Assembly (NCBI GenBank): GCA_910578995.1
Contig: CAJTSY010000005.1
Coordinates: 21,905-82,851, forward strand
Direction of reading: 5' to 3'
Length of the DNA stretch: 60,947 nt
Source of the DNA: an uncultured Acetatifactor sp.
GTDB taxonomy: Bacteria > Bacillota > Clostridia > Lachnospirales > Lachnospiraceae
Part shown: piece by piece, positions 17,336-26,662 of the stretch
Layout of the letters: the number at the start of each line of letters is the position of its first letter
How positions within the stretch are numbered: position 1 is the stretch's first letter
Notes under the pieces: model-generated
Seen by the model: only the letters and a program-made list of their open reading frames with translations
Database searches by the model: none
Told to the model about the DNA's origin: nothing
Program-made: the position numbers and the translations under genes

Positions 17336-18397
17336 ATGGATGAAATGAACGAAATGTATGGAATGGGCGGGACAAACGGATACTACGGCATGCAGCCTGA
17401 CGGGAAGGAAGAGGTGGCGGCGGCCAGAAGGCATTTTTCGAAACTGGGCGGGATGTTTATCATCGGAACCATTGTGATCTATGCGGTGCAGCTGATCCCC
17501 ATGATGCTGCTCAGCTACCTGAAGCCGGAATGGATGGCCAACGGCAATATTTCCCTCTTGGTATCTGTAGCGCCTATGTACCTGATCGGAATGCCGGTGC
17601 TGATCCGGCTGGTGAAGACGATACCGCCGGAGCGGGTGGAGAGGCATCCCATGAAGGCCGGGCAGTTTATTCTGGCGGTGATTATGTGTTATGCCATCGT
17701 ATATATTTCCAACATAGTGGGAACTGTTATGACGGTGATAATCGGCATTCTGAAGGGCGGAGCCGTGCAGAATCAGGTTCTGGCCGTGACGGAGGCGGTC
17801 AGCATGTGGATGATTGTGCTCTATATGGTAATCTGCGCCCCCATAATGGAGGAATATGTCTTCCGGAAGCTGATTGTGGACAGGACGGTCCGTTACGGCC
17901 AGGGAGTGGCAGTGGTGGTGTCCGGCCTTATGTTCGGACTGTTTCACGGAAACCTGAACCAGTTTATATATGCGTTTGTACTTGGGATGTTCCTGGCATT
18001 TCTGTATGTGAAGACGGGAAATATCAAAATCACCATCGCGCTTCACATGCTGATTAATTTTGTGGGCGGCGTTGTCAGTTCCGGGTTGATGAGAATCATT
18101 GACCTGGAGGGGTTCCAGCGGGCTGCGGACCAGGGCATGGAGGCCATGATGGGCTTTGTGCAGAATAATGCGGCAGGCATAATGGCGTATTTTGTCTTTG
18201 TAATATTTGTGCTGGGGGTGATGCTGGCAGGGGGGATTCTGCTTATCGTATGCCTGGCAGGGAGGAAATTTGCCTGTGACAGGGGCAGCGTGGTGATTCC
18301 CAAGGGGCAGCGTTTCCGCACCGTGATTCTGAATGCAGGTATGATAATTTACTGTATTTTCTGGATTGCCATGATCATCTGGCAGCTGTTTATGTAG
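17336..18397 (+). CDS. CPBP family intramembrane glutamic endopeptidase
   Basis: The 353-residue membrane protein has about eight helices and the CPBP (Abi, Rce1-like) motifs in order: motif 1 APIMEEYVFRKLI with two adjacent Glu, motif 2 FGLFHGNLNQF, and motif 3 HMLINFVGG. The family cleaves or binds prenylated or peptide substrates in the membrane, and some members give bacteriocin immunity. The ATG at 17336 follows AAGGAG; the 12 codons upstream lack a ribosome site. It sits 27 bp before a thioesterase gene. Confidence 0.88.
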   Translation: MDEMNEMYGMGGTNGYYGMQPDGKEEVAAARRHFSKLGGMFIIGTIVIYAVQLIPMMLLSYLKPEWMANGNISLLVSVAPMYLIGMPVLIRLVKTIPPERVERHPMKAGQFILAVIMCYAIVYISNIVGTVMTVIIGILKGGAVQNQVLAVTEAVSMWMIVLYMVICAPIMEEYVFRKLIVDRTVRYGQGVAVVVSGLMFGLFHGNLNQFIYAFVLGMFLAFLYVKTGNIKITIALHMLINFVGGVVSSGLMRIIDLEGFQRAADQGMEAMMGFVQNNAAGIMAYFVFVIFVLGVMLAGGILLIVCLAGRKFACDRGSVVIPKGQRFRTVILNAGMIIYCIFWIAMIIWQLFM

Positions 18398-18424
18398 GGA
18401 CGGGGAACGGAGGACGGATTTTGC

Positions 18425-19138
18425 ATGTATACTTTTGAGAGCAGGATAAGATACAGTGAAACAGACAGTGAGGGGAAGCTCACCATGGCTTCCCTTATTA
18501 ATTATTTCCAGGACTGTTCCACCTTCCAGTCGGAGGAACTGGGCCTGGGCCTGGGATATATGAAGCGGGAGCACCTGGTATGGGTGCTTTCTTCCTGGCA
18601 GATCGTGGTGGAGCGTTACCCGGATATCGGCGAAAGGGTTACGATCGGAACCCTTCCGTATGAGATGAAGGGTTTTCTGGGGTACCGCAATTTTGTCATG
18701 AAGGATGGAGACGGGGGGTATCTTGCCAGGGCAAATTCACTTTGGAGTCTGCTGGATACGGATACCGGCCGGCCAAGGGCTGTTGTGGAGGACATGCTGC
18801 AGGGATACCGTCTGGAGGAAAGAATCGACATGGATTATGCGCCGCGCAGGATTGCCGTTCCGCCCGGCGGGGAGGCAGAGGAGCCCTTGACGGTTAAGAA
18901 GCACCACCTGGACACAAACCACCATGTGAATAATCAGCAGTTCATTGGTATGGCAATGGAGTATCTGCCGGAAGGCTTTGAGGTGGGGCAGGTGCGGGCG
19001 GAATATAAGAAGCAGGCATTTCTTGACGATGTGCTGACGCCGGTTGTATCGAAAAAGGACGAAAACATTGTAGTCGTTCTGCGGGATGAGGCGGGAAAGC
19101 CTTATACGATTGTGGAGTTCATGGGTAAAACATGGTGA
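18425..19138 (+). CDS. acyl-ACP thioesterase
   Basis: The 237-residue protein is a double-hotdog acyl-ACP thioesterase. The N-terminal half contains RYSETDSEGKLTMASLINYF and a WVLSSWQIVVERYP strand; the C-terminal half contains HHLDTNHHVNNQQFI with the Asn and His of the active site. It releases fatty acids from acyl carrier protein. It probably shares a transcript with the CPBP gene. The length and motifs are typical. Confidence 0.88.
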   Translation: MYTFESRIRYSETDSEGKLTMASLINYFQDCSTFQSEELGLGLGYMKREHLVWVLSSWQIVVERYPDIGERVTIGTLPYEMKGFLGYRNFVMKDGDGGYLARANSLWSLLDTDTGRPRAVVEDMLQGYRLEERIDMDYAPRRIAVPPGGEAEEPLTVKKHHLDTNHHVNNQQFIGMAMEYLPEGFEVGQVRAEYKKQAFLDDVLTPVVSKKDENIVVVLRDEAGKPYTIVEFMGKTW

Positions 19139-19252
19139 TTTCGCAGTGCAGGGCGGGATCTATAGTTACAGCTTTGCCGGAGACGGTTTGGGCATGCGGA
19201 AGCGGGGAAGATGCAGCGCAGGTAATAAGACAGAATTGAAATGGAGAAGGCT

Positions 19253-20089
19253 ATGATTCGTTTGGGTGAAAAACAGGATTTGGTGGTTGTGAAAGAAGTG
19301 GAATTTGGGGTATATCTGGCAGTCTCGGAGGAGGAGGCGCAGGAGAGGGTGCTTTTGCCGAAGAGGCAGGTTCCGGAGGGGACAAAAACGGGCGATACCA
19401 TTCGGGTGTTTATTTACCGGGACTCCCGGGACAGGCTGATTGCCACGGTCAGGGAGCCCGGGCTCCAACTTGGGCAGGTGGCGGAGCTTACAGTGGCCCA
19501 GGTGGGCAAAATCGGCGCTTTCCTGGACTGGGGGCTGGAGAAGGATCTGCTGCTTCCGTTCAGGCAGCAGCGGGGGAAGGTAGAGCAGGGGGACAGGGTT
19601 CTGGTCTCCCTCTACATAGACAAGAGCGACAGGCTGTGCGCCACCATGAATGTATACGACAGCCTGCGGACGGACAGCCCTTACGGCAGAGAGGACAGGG
19701 TCAGGGGGCGCGTCTATGAGATAAGCGACAATTTCGGGGCGTTTGTGGCAGTGGATAACCTGTATTCCGCCCTGATTCCGAAAAAGGAGCTTTACGGGGA
19801 GGTGGAACCGGGAAAGGATGTGGAGGCCCGGGTGGTCCAGGTGCGCGAGGATGGCAAACTGACGCTAAGCATCAGGGACAAGGCGTATCTGCAGATGGAC
19901 AAGGATGCAGACATGCTTCTGGAACTCATGGAGCGCCGGGATGGAAGGCTTTCCTTCAATGACAAGGCATCCCCGGAGCTTATCCGCCGGGAGACCGGCA
20001 TGAGCAAAAATGAGTTCAAGCGGGCAGTGGGGAGACTGCTGAAGGAAAGAAAGATTCAGATAACCGGGGATGCCATACAGATAATTTAG
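19253..20089 (+). CDS. cvfB: CvfB-like S1-domain RNA-binding protein
   Basis: The 278-residue protein has repeated S1-like beta-barrels, including TVAQVGKIGAFLDWGLEKDL and the central GRVYEISDNFGAFVAVDN, then a C-terminal winged-helix-like domain (RRETGMSKNEFKRAVGRLL). This is the CvfB/YitL order. CvfB binds RNA and affects virulence gene expression in staphylococci. The start at 19253 is preceded by GGAGAAGG; an ATG 12 nt upstream lacks a site. It follows the thioesterase by 114 bp. Confidence 0.85.
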   Translation: MIRLGEKQDLVVVKEVEFGVYLAVSEEEAQERVLLPKRQVPEGTKTGDTIRVFIYRDSRDRLIATVREPGLQLGQVAELTVAQVGKIGAFLDWGLEKDLLLPFRQQRGKVEQGDRVLVSLYIDKSDRLCATMNVYDSLRTDSPYGREDRVRGRVYEISDNFGAFVAVDNLYSALIPKKELYGEVEPGKDVEARVVQVREDGKLTLSIRDKAYLQMDKDADMLLELMERRDGRLSFNDKASPELIRRETGMSKNEFKRAVGRLLKERKIQITGDAIQII

Positions 20090-20277
20090 TACTTCATTCG
20101 GCCGGAAATTGGAGCACCGGGCATACCGGCGGCCCGTCGCGGCAATATAGGAAAATTATTAAGAAAAAGGAAAATCGGACGAAATACTGGTAAAGTATAC
20201 CCTGATATGATAAAATAGGGCAACAGGCGGTTCCGCGGGAGGCGGCCGCCGGTATTAGAAAGCAGGAGGGTAACCTT

Positions 20278-20466
20278 ATGGATATTGCAGCAGTATCGAT
20301 GGCTTTAGCACAGGCATCCCAGTTGTCCCAGGTAGGGACGGCAGTTCTGAGCAGGGCCATGGAGTCCAGTGAAGCGTTGGGCCAGGGGCTCGTGGAGATG
20401 ATGGATTCCGCCATGGAGCTGAGCGTAAATCCCGGTGTGGGGGCAAATATTGACATACGTATCTAG
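20278..20466 (+). CDS. YjfB-family putative motility protein
   Basis: The 62-residue protein begins MDIAAVSMALAQASQLSQ and ends VNPGVGANIDIRI, matching the small YjfB family, which is often sigma-D controlled and annotated as putative motility protein. GCAGGAGGG precedes the ATG. No other motility genes are in the window. An intrinsic terminator follows at 20498. Confidence 0.8.
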   Translation: MDIAAVSMALAQASQLSQVGTAVLSRAMESSEALGQGLVEMMDSAMELSVNPGVGANIDIRI

Positions 20467-20497
20467 GCAGGACGGTGTTTTCTGCCTGAAATTGTCT

Positions 20498-20535
20498 AAA
20501 AGACTGCCTGGGAGCTACGCTCAGGTAGTCTTTTT
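20498..20535 (+). terminator. intrinsic terminator after the YjfB-like gene
   Basis: AAAGACTGCCTGGGAGC pairs with GCTCAGGTAGTCTTT around a short loop and runs into TTTTT (20531-20535). It is a canonical rho-independent terminator. Confidence 0.85.
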
Positions 20536-20647
20536 GTGAAAAATCATAAAATCCTATTGCTTTTTTTGCATATTTTTTGTACATTTGTAGGAGAAGGTAT
20601 GAAACTCGGTACATAAGCTTTCCATAATAGCAAAAGGAGTGGGATTT

Positions 20648-21733
20648 ATGATATCTAATCAGACTTTACAGAACACGATCGATGGGCTTAAAAACATCGC
20701 CCGTGTAGAATTTTGTGTTATGGATGTGGACGGTAAGGAAGTTGCTTCCACCACTGACATGAACAGCATCGGCAGGACCGTTGCAGAGTTTGCCGCATCG
20801 CCGGCGGACTCACAGGAAATACAGGGGTACCAGTTTTTTAAAGTATTTGACGACCAGCAGCTTGAGTATGTGCTGGTGGCCGGGGCAGCAGGGGAGGATG
20901 TGTATACCATCGGCAAGATGGCGGCTTTTCAGATCCAGAATCTGCTGGTGGCCTACAAGGAGCGGTTGGATAAGGACAACTTTATCAAGAACCTGCTCCT
21001 GGACAACCTGCTTCTCGTGGATATTTACAGCCGGTCCAAGAGGCTCCATATCCAGACGGATATGCCCAGGGCCGTTTTGGTTGTGGAGTCAATGGGGGGA
21101 CGGGACACGAATGTGCTCGACTTGGCCAGAACCTATTTTAACGGCAGCAGCAAGGACTTTGTCACGGAAGTGGACGAGAATAACGTGATCGTGGTCAAGG
21201 AACTGTCCGACGGGGATGCCATGAAGGAAATGGAAAAGGCCTCCAGGCTGCTCTGGAATTATCTGAAGAAAGAGGGCATCAGGGATATCCGCATCGCATA
21301 CGGAACGGTGGTGCAGGAAATCAAGGAGGTCAGCCGCTCCTACAAGGAGGCCAAAATGGCCCTTGACGTGGGCAAGATTTTTTTCCAGGACAGGGAGATT
21401 ATCGCATACAGCGAACTGGGGATCGGACGGCTGATTTACCAGCTTCCCATTCCCCTGTGCAAAATGTTTATCCGCGAAATCTTCGGAGGCAAAAGCCCGG
21501 ACGAGTTTGACGAGGAGACGCTGGGCACGATTTACAAATTTTTTGAGAACAGCCTGAATGTATCCGAGACTTCCAGACAGCTGTTTATACACAGAAATAC
21601 GCTTGTATACCGGTTGGATAAGCTGCAGAAAAGCACGGGACTGGATTTGCGGATATTTGAAGATGCAATTACGTTCAAGATTGCATTGATGGTAGTAAAA
21701 TATATGAAGTACATGGAAAATGTGGACTATTAG
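20648..21733 (+). CDS. CdaR/PucR-family transcriptional regulator
   Basis: The 361-residue protein has an N-terminal sensor part of about 125 residues (ISNQTLQNTIDGLKNIARVE, VFDDQQLEYVLVAG), a middle domain and a C-terminal PucR-type helix-turn-helix: FFENSLNVSETSRQLFIHRN, then TLVYRLDKLQKSTGLDLR. This layout matches CdaR (sugar diacid) regulators. The ATG at 20648 has AAAGGAG upstream; a GTG nine bases earlier overlaps that site. It lies between the YjfB-like gene and ftsE. Its target genes are unknown. Confidence 0.82.
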   Translation: MISNQTLQNTIDGLKNIARVEFCVMDVDGKEVASTTDMNSIGRTVAEFAASPADSQEIQGYQFFKVFDDQQLEYVLVAGAAGEDVYTIGKMAAFQIQNLLVAYKERLDKDNFIKNLLLDNLLLVDIYSRSKRLHIQTDMPRAVLVVESMGGRDTNVLDLARTYFNGSSKDFVTEVDENNVIVVKELSDGDAMKEMEKASRLLWNYLKKEGIRDIRIAYGTVVQEIKEVSRSYKEAKMALDVGKIFFQDREIIAYSELGIGRLIYQLPIPLCKMFIREIFGGKSPDEFDEETLGTIYKFFENSLNVSETSRQLFIHRNTLVYRLDKLQKSTGLDLRIFEDAITFKIALMVVKYMKYMENVDY

Positions 21734-21791
21734 CGAAAGCTGCCGCCCTGTTCCGTGACCAGGGGCGGTTAATTTGGGATGGAGGAAAAAG

Positions 21792-22535
21792 ATGACCAAA
21801 AGAGAGCTGTCATGGAGGAAGCGGGAACAGTTTATCGAGGATAACGGCATTATCTTTCTGGATAATGTAAGCAAGGTCTACTCCAAAGGAAACCCGGCTC
21901 TCAATGGGATTACTTTAGGGATAGGAAAAGGGGAATTTGTATTTATCGTTGGGGACAGCGGTTCGGGCAAGTCCACGCTGATCAGGCTGCTGCTGCGGGA
22001 GCTTACGGCTTCCAACGGCAAGGTGTATGTCATGGGAAGCGATCTTGCAGGCCTGAAGCACAGGCAGATCCCTAAGTTCCGCCGCAATCTGGGGGTGGTG
22101 TTTCAGGATTTCCGCCTTCTGAACGACAGAAATGTATATGAGAATGTCGCCTTTGCCCAGAGGATCATCGAGACTCCGGCAAGCGTGATCAGGAAAAATG
22201 TGCCCACCATTCTGGCCACGGTGGGACTGGCAGGGAAATACAAGGCCAGGACAAACCAGTTGTCCGGGGGAGAGCAGCAGCGGGTGGCCCTGGCCAGGGC
22301 GCTGGTAAACAAGCCTTCCATCCTGTTGGCAGACGAACCCACCGGGAACCTGGATCCCAAGAATTCCTGGGAAATCATGATGCTGCTGGAAGAGATCAAC
22401 CAGAGCGGCACCACGGTGGTGGTGGTGACCCATAACAGGGAGATCGTCAACGCCATGCACAAGCGCGTGGTGACCATGAAACGGGGCGTGATCATCAGCG
22501 ACGAAGAGGGAGGAGAGTATATCGATGAAGATTAG
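21792..22535 (+). CDS. ftsE: cell division ATP-binding protein FtsE
   Basis: The 247-residue ATPase has Walker A GDSGSGKST, QDFRLL Q-loop, LSGGEQQRVALARAL and Walker B ILLADEPTGNLD, with the FtsE-specific NGIIFLDNVSKVYSKGN start. FtsE powers FtsX, which activates peptidoglycan hydrolases at division sites. GGAGG lies before the ATG at 21792. It overlaps ftsX by 11 bp. The N-terminal extension of about 20 residues is longer than usual. Confidence 0.93.
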   Translation: MTKRELSWRKREQFIEDNGIIFLDNVSKVYSKGNPALNGITLGIGKGEFVFIVGDSGSGKSTLIRLLLRELTASNGKVYVMGSDLAGLKHRQIPKFRRNLGVVFQDFRLLNDRNVYENVAFAQRIIETPASVIRKNVPTILATVGLAGKYKARTNQLSGGEQQRVALARALVNKPSILLADEPTGNLDPKNSWEIMMLLEEINQSGTTVVVVTHNREIVNAMHKRVVTMKRGVIISDEEGGEYIDED

Positions 22536-23475
22536 TACACTGTTTTATACGATCCGCCAGGGGTTCGTCAATATTTTCCGCAACAAGTGGTATTCCCTGG
22601 CCTCCGTGGCCACCATATCCGCCTGCCTGTTTCTGTTCGGCCTGTTTTATGCCGTGGTGAGAAACTTTCAGAGCATTGTGCTGAAGGCGGAGGAGGGGGT
22701 ATCCGTAACTGTGTTTTTTCATTATGAAAATGACCTGTGCCATGGTAACCATGGGGAGGGCGCAGTCTTTCCTACGGATGAGCGGATTGCGGAGATCGGG
22801 CAGATGATTGCAAACCGTACGGAGGTGTCGGAGGTAAAGTTTACTTCCGACGACGAGGCCTGGGAAATTTTTACGAAGGATCATTTCGGGGAGAGCTATG
22901 ACGACTATTCTCTGGGGTACATGGAGAATCCCCTGGCGGGGGACAACAGCTATGAGGTCTTTCTGAGCGACGTATCCATGCAGGGGACGCTGGTTACCTG
23001 GCTGGAATCCATGCCGGAGGTGCGCAAGGTGAATCATTCCGCGCTGACTGCCGATACCCTGAGCGGCGCAAACATGCTCATTGCTTATGTGTCCATGGGA
23101 ATCATCGTCATACTGTTGGCCGTGAGTATCTTCCTGATCAGCAATACGGTGGCCATAGGCATATCCGTCCGGTCAGAGGAGATCAATATCATGAAGTACA
23201 TCGGCGCCACCGACTTTTTTGTCCGGTCGCCCTTCGTGCTGGAGGGGATGCTGATCGGCCTGGCAGGTGCTGTCGTGCCCATGGGGCTGCTTTATAATAT
23301 CTATAACTATGCACTGTCCTATATTGCGGAGCGGTTTTCCATCCTGAGCAGTTTCCTGGACTTCCTGCCGGTGGACGAGGTGTTCGGCGTACTGCTGCCT
23401 CTGTCCCTGGGAGTAGGGGTGGGAATCGGCTTTCTGGGAAGCATCAGCACCGTCAGGAAGCATCTGCATGTATAA
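22525..23475 (+). CDS. ftsX: cell division protein FtsX
   Basis: The 316-residue membrane protein has the FtsX layout: cytoplasmic N-terminus with RQGFVNIFRNKWYSLASVAT, a first helix, an extracellular domain (about residues 50-180) and three C-terminal helices ending with the SISTVRKHLHV tail. It overlaps ftsE, and an M23 coiled-coil protein follows after 44 bp, the expected hydrolase partner in Gram-positives. A slightly long extracellular loop with Cys and His (NDLCHGNHGEG) could bind a metal; that is only a suggestion. Confidence 0.92.
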   Translation: MKISTLFYTIRQGFVNIFRNKWYSLASVATISACLFLFGLFYAVVRNFQSIVLKAEEGVSVTVFFHYENDLCHGNHGEGAVFPTDERIAEIGQMIANRTEVSEVKFTSDDEAWEIFTKDHFGESYDDYSLGYMENPLAGDNSYEVFLSDVSMQGTLVTWLESMPEVRKVNHSALTADTLSGANMLIAYVSMGIIVILLAVSIFLISNTVAIGISVRSEEINIMKYIGATDFFVRSPFVLEGMLIGLAGAVVPMGLLYNIYNYALSYIAERFSILSSFLDFLPVDEVFGVLLPLSLGVGVGIGFLGSISTVRKHLHV

Positions 23476-23519
23476 TACGGACAAAAATGGGTAAATATGG
23501 AAGCTGAAAGTCAGAGGTT

Positions 23520-24782
23520 ATGAGGAAATCAGGGTTTGGATGTAAAAAGGTTTTGATTTGGGTGCTTTCCGGTATGTGCTGCCTTATACCGGGAACTGTG
23601 CTCTGCCGGGGAGCGGGGGCCGGATCGGTGTCTGCGTCTTCTTCTGCTACCATAACCTCGGACAGTATAAAGGAGAAGGAAGGCCAGATCGCACAGAAAA
23701 GGAAAGAGAAGGAAAACCTGAAGGACGGGCTCAGTGATTTAAAGGAGATTAAGAAGAGCCTGGAAGCCCAGAAGGAAAACCTGAAGAATTATGTGGCGGC
23801 ACTGGACAGTTCCCTGGAGGAAATCGAGGCAAGGATCGCGGAGCTGAAGCGCCAGATCGATGTGAAGGAGGAGGAGATCAGGCAGACCGAGGCAGAACTG
23901 GAGGCCGCCCGGGAAAGGGAGGAGAACCAGAGGGTCTCCATGGGGGTACATATCCGCCTGGTTTACGAGACGGGCACTCCCAGTCTGGTGGATATGCTGC
24001 TGCGCTCCGAAAGTTTCGGGAATTTCCTGAATAAGATAGACTATGTGGAAAAAATGGCCGCCTATGACAGGCAGCTGTGGCAGGACTATAGGGAGGCCAG
24101 GGAATATGTACAGCTGTGCAAGGATGAACTGGAGCTGGAAAAGGAAATCCTGGATGAGACGAGGGAAAGCGTGGAGATCGAGCAGAGGAACCTGGAAGAA
24201 CTGATCGAGCAGAAGCGCAGCGATATTATCAGTTACGAGACGGATATCCGGAACAAAGAAAGTGCAATCAGGGAATACGAGCAGGAAATCCAGGCTCAGG
24301 AGGAAGAAATCCGGATGCTGGAATCCGCTGTGGCAGAAGAAAGGAAGAAGCTGCTTGCAGAGAGCCGGAAGCCGCCCAGCTATGACGGAGGAAAGTTTAA
24401 GTTTCCCCTGGCAAGCTATACGCGGGTATCGGATGACTACGGAAACCGGATACATCCCACTCTTGGGGTGGAGCAGTTCCATAACGGGGTGGATTTTGCG
24501 GCCCCAAAGGGGACTGCCATTTATGCGGCTTATGATGGGCAGGTGGTAGCAGCTTCCTATAGCGCTACCATGGGAAACTATGTTATGATAGATCATGGAG
24601 ACGGACTGTACACGATTTACATGCATGCGTCGGCATTGTATGTGAAGAGCGGGGATACTGTGGGAAAGGGAACGACCATAGCGGCTGTGGGAAGCACAGG
24701 GCGCTCTACAGGGAACCATCTTCATTTCAGTGTAAGGCTGAACGGCTCCTATGTGTCTCCATGGGGGTATTTAAGCCAGTAG
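23520..24782 (+). CDS. coiled-coil M23 (LytM) peptidoglycan hydrolase, likely FtsEX partner
   Basis: The 420-residue protein has a signal peptide (KKVLIWVLSGMCCLIPG), a long alpha-helical coiled coil (about residues 55-290) and a C-terminal M23 domain with NGVDFAAPKGT (zinc His and Asp) and GRSTGNHLHF (the HLH pair). This is the EnvC/PcsB-like design in which FtsX pulls on the coiled coil to free the hydrolase. Its place just after ftsEX supports this. All zinc ligands are present, so the domain is likely active rather than a degenerate activator. Confidence 0.88.
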   Translation: MRKSGFGCKKVLIWVLSGMCCLIPGTVLCRGAGAGSVSASSSATITSDSIKEKEGQIAQKRKEKENLKDGLSDLKEIKKSLEAQKENLKNYVAALDSSLEEIEARIAELKRQIDVKEEEIRQTEAELEAAREREENQRVSMGVHIRLVYETGTPSLVDMLLRSESFGNFLNKIDYVEKMAAYDRQLWQDYREAREYVQLCKDELELEKEILDETRESVEIEQRNLEELIEQKRSDIISYETDIRNKESAIREYEQEIQAQEEEIRMLESAVAEERKKLLAESRKPPSYDGGKFKFPLASYTRVSDDYGNRIHPTLGVEQFHNGVDFAAPKGTAIYAAYDGQVVAASYSATMGNYVMIDHGDGLYTIYMHASALYVKSGDTVGKGTTIAAVGSTGRSTGNHLHFSVRLNGSYVSPWGYLSQ

Positions 24783-24874
24783 GCGGGCAGGCTCCGCCGG
24801 TTATGCTGCTCAGAGGACAGGCAGTGGGCTGAGGGGATATACAAGGCAGGACTATGGTAGGAGGAGAAAGCATT

Positions 24875-26320
24875 ATGGATGAAAATAAGGCGTATTTTGA
24901 CAATCTTTCGGGTTCAGGGCCGGAAGGGAACAGCCGGACCGGAGAGGGCCGGAATGGTCAGTCCGGAGAGTATGCGCGGCAGTCAGGGACGGGAGGCCGA
25001 AATGGTCAGTCCGGGGAATATGTACGGCAGCCTGTGCCCGAATGGACTCCCATCCCGCCGGCCCGGGCTCCGAAGGCGGAGCGGGGAAGCGGAAAGGGGC
25101 TGTTTTTCGGGGGGCTTATCACGGGAATCGCAGGGGCGCTGCTTGTGGTTGCAATCTGCTATCTGGGAATCTATATCCAGAACATAGTGGAATCCTCCAA
25201 GAGGGAGGCGGAGGCAGGGTTTGAACTGAATGAAGATTCGGCCCTGAATTCTGATACCCTGGGCAAAATGCAGATGCTGGAGGAGACCATTGACCAGTAT
25301 TTTTACCTTTGGGATGTGGAGGACCAGGATATCCGGGACGGTATTTACAGGGGGATGCTGGCATCCCTGGGGGATCCCTATTCCGAGTATTATACCGCGG
25401 AAGAGCTGAATGCCCTGATGGAGCAGACAGAGGGCGTTTATTTCGGAATCGGGGCATATATCGGCCTGGACGAGGCGACCACCCTCCCCAAGATCAGCGG
25501 AATTATAGCAGGAGCGCCTTCGGAGGAGGCGGATCTGCGGGCAAATGACCTGATCTATGAGGTGGACGGAGTTTCTACTTATGGAATGTCTCTTACGGAA
25601 GTGGTCTCCCTGATCAAGGGAGAGGAAGGGACGGAAGTGCTTCTCACCATTATCAGGGAAGGGGAGTCGGATTACCTGGAAGTCACTGTCAGCCGCCGGA
25701 AGGTGGAGACGCCTACTGTGCAGTATAAAAAGATGGAGGACGGAATGGCCTACATCCAGCTGACGGAATTTGACGAAATCTCCATCACCCAGTTTGAAAA
25801 GGCCCTGGGCGATGCAAGGGCAGACGGAATGGAAGGATTGATTCTGGATCTGCGGGCAAATCCGGGCGGAAGCCTTAATGCGGTGGTGGAAATGGCCAGG
25901 ATGCTTCTTCCTGAAGGAATGATTGTATACACGGAGGACAAAAACGGAAAAAGATCTGAATACACCTGCGACGGCGGCCGGGAACTGGAAGTGCCTCTGG
26001 TGGTTCTGATCGATATGAATTCGGCAAGCGCATCGGAGATCATGGCAGGCGCCATCAAGGATTATGGCATCGGCACCCTGGTGGGAACCACTACCTTCGG
26101 GAAGGGTATCGTACAGCAGATCATTCCTTTCCGTGACGGTTCGGCGGTGAAGATCACCATCAGCGCCTACTATACGCCAAAGGGAAACAACATACACGGT
26201 ATCGGCATTGAGCCTGATGTGGTATGTGAATTTGACGGCGAAGCCTACTACGGCAGCGAGGATCATCCGGATAACCAGTTGGAGAAGGCGAAGGAAGTGC
26301 TGCGGGGGCAGATGAGATAG
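24875..26320 (+). CDS. S41 C-terminal processing protease (CtpA-like)
   Basis: The 481-residue protein has a polar N-terminal tail with a repeated NGQSGEY segment, one membrane helix (GLITGIAGALLVVAICYLG), a PDZ domain (IIAGAPSEEADLRANDLIYE) and an S41 domain with DLRANPGG, the catalytic Ser in SASASEIMAGA and the Lys in TTFGKGIVQ. CtpA proteases process cell-wall enzymes, which fits the M23 gene just upstream. TAGGAGGAG precedes the ATG at 24875 and decides the start. A 15-residue block of the tail is duplicated (24950-25025). Confidence 0.9.
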   Translation: MDENKAYFDNLSGSGPEGNSRTGEGRNGQSGEYARQSGTGGRNGQSGEYVRQPVPEWTPIPPARAPKAERGSGKGLFFGGLITGIAGALLVVAICYLGIYIQNIVESSKREAEAGFELNEDSALNSDTLGKMQMLEETIDQYFYLWDVEDQDIRDGIYRGMLASLGDPYSEYYTAEELNALMEQTEGVYFGIGAYIGLDEATTLPKISGIIAGAPSEEADLRANDLIYEVDGVSTYGMSLTEVVSLIKGEEGTEVLLTIIREGESDYLEVTVSRRKVETPTVQYKKMEDGMAYIQLTEFDEISITQFEKALGDARADGMEGLILDLRANPGGSLNAVVEMARMLLPEGMIVYTEDKNGKRSEYTCDGGRELEVPLVVLIDMNSASASEIMAGAIKDYGIGTLVGTTTFGKGIVQQIIPFRDGSAVKITISAYYTPKGNNIHGIGIEPDVVCEFDGEAYYGSEDHPDNQLEKAKEVLRGQMR

Positions 26321-26347
26321 TCCCGGGATGTTTTAAGGAGATAAACC

Positions 26348-26605
26348 ATGCTGTTTTTTCGGAAAAGGGCCAATGCTGCCAGGCAGCTGGACGAGAAGCT
26401 GGAACGGATACAGATGAACTTTGAGAATAATTATAAGGATGCCGCACAGCTGAACCTGAAGGAATTCGGGGCGCTTCTCACGGAATTTGAGCAGAATGGC
26501 AGCATCTCGGAGAAACAGAAAGAGTATTACGAGAGAAGGCAGTCCGAGCTGGAAGCGCGGCTGCAGAATTTTACACATAAAGACCAGAAGCCTACCTGGG
26601 TTTGA
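26348..26605 (+). CDS. small coiled-coil hypothetical protein
   Basis: The 85-residue charged protein starts MLFFRKRANAARQLDEKLER, is predicted almost wholly helical and has no membrane segment. TAAGGAG precedes the ATG, and it follows the S41 protease by 27 bp, so it is probably the last gene of the ftsEX-M23-S41 unit. I do not recognise a family. Confidence 0.6.
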   Translation: MLFFRKRANAARQLDEKLERIQMNFENNYKDAAQLNLKEFGALLTEFEQNGSISEKQKEYYERRQSELEARLQNFTHKDQKPTWV

Positions 26606-26614
26606 GGCAGATAG

Positions 26615-26634
26615 GGCTTTCACACCGGAAAGCC
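26615..26634 (+). terminator. short hairpin between convergent genes
   Basis: GGCTTTC (26615-26621) pairs with GAAAGCC (26628-26634); a T5 run lies about 18 nt further on. It is a plausible but weak terminator for the plus-strand unit. Confidence 0.35.
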
Positions 26635-26662
26635 TGATTTACCAGGTACTTTTTGCAGGACA

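Noticed and set aside
17297..18574. A 425-codon frame opposite the CPBP gene
   Set aside because: It is His-rich antisense sequence spanning a gene boundary; the CPBP and thioesterase genes explain the DNA.
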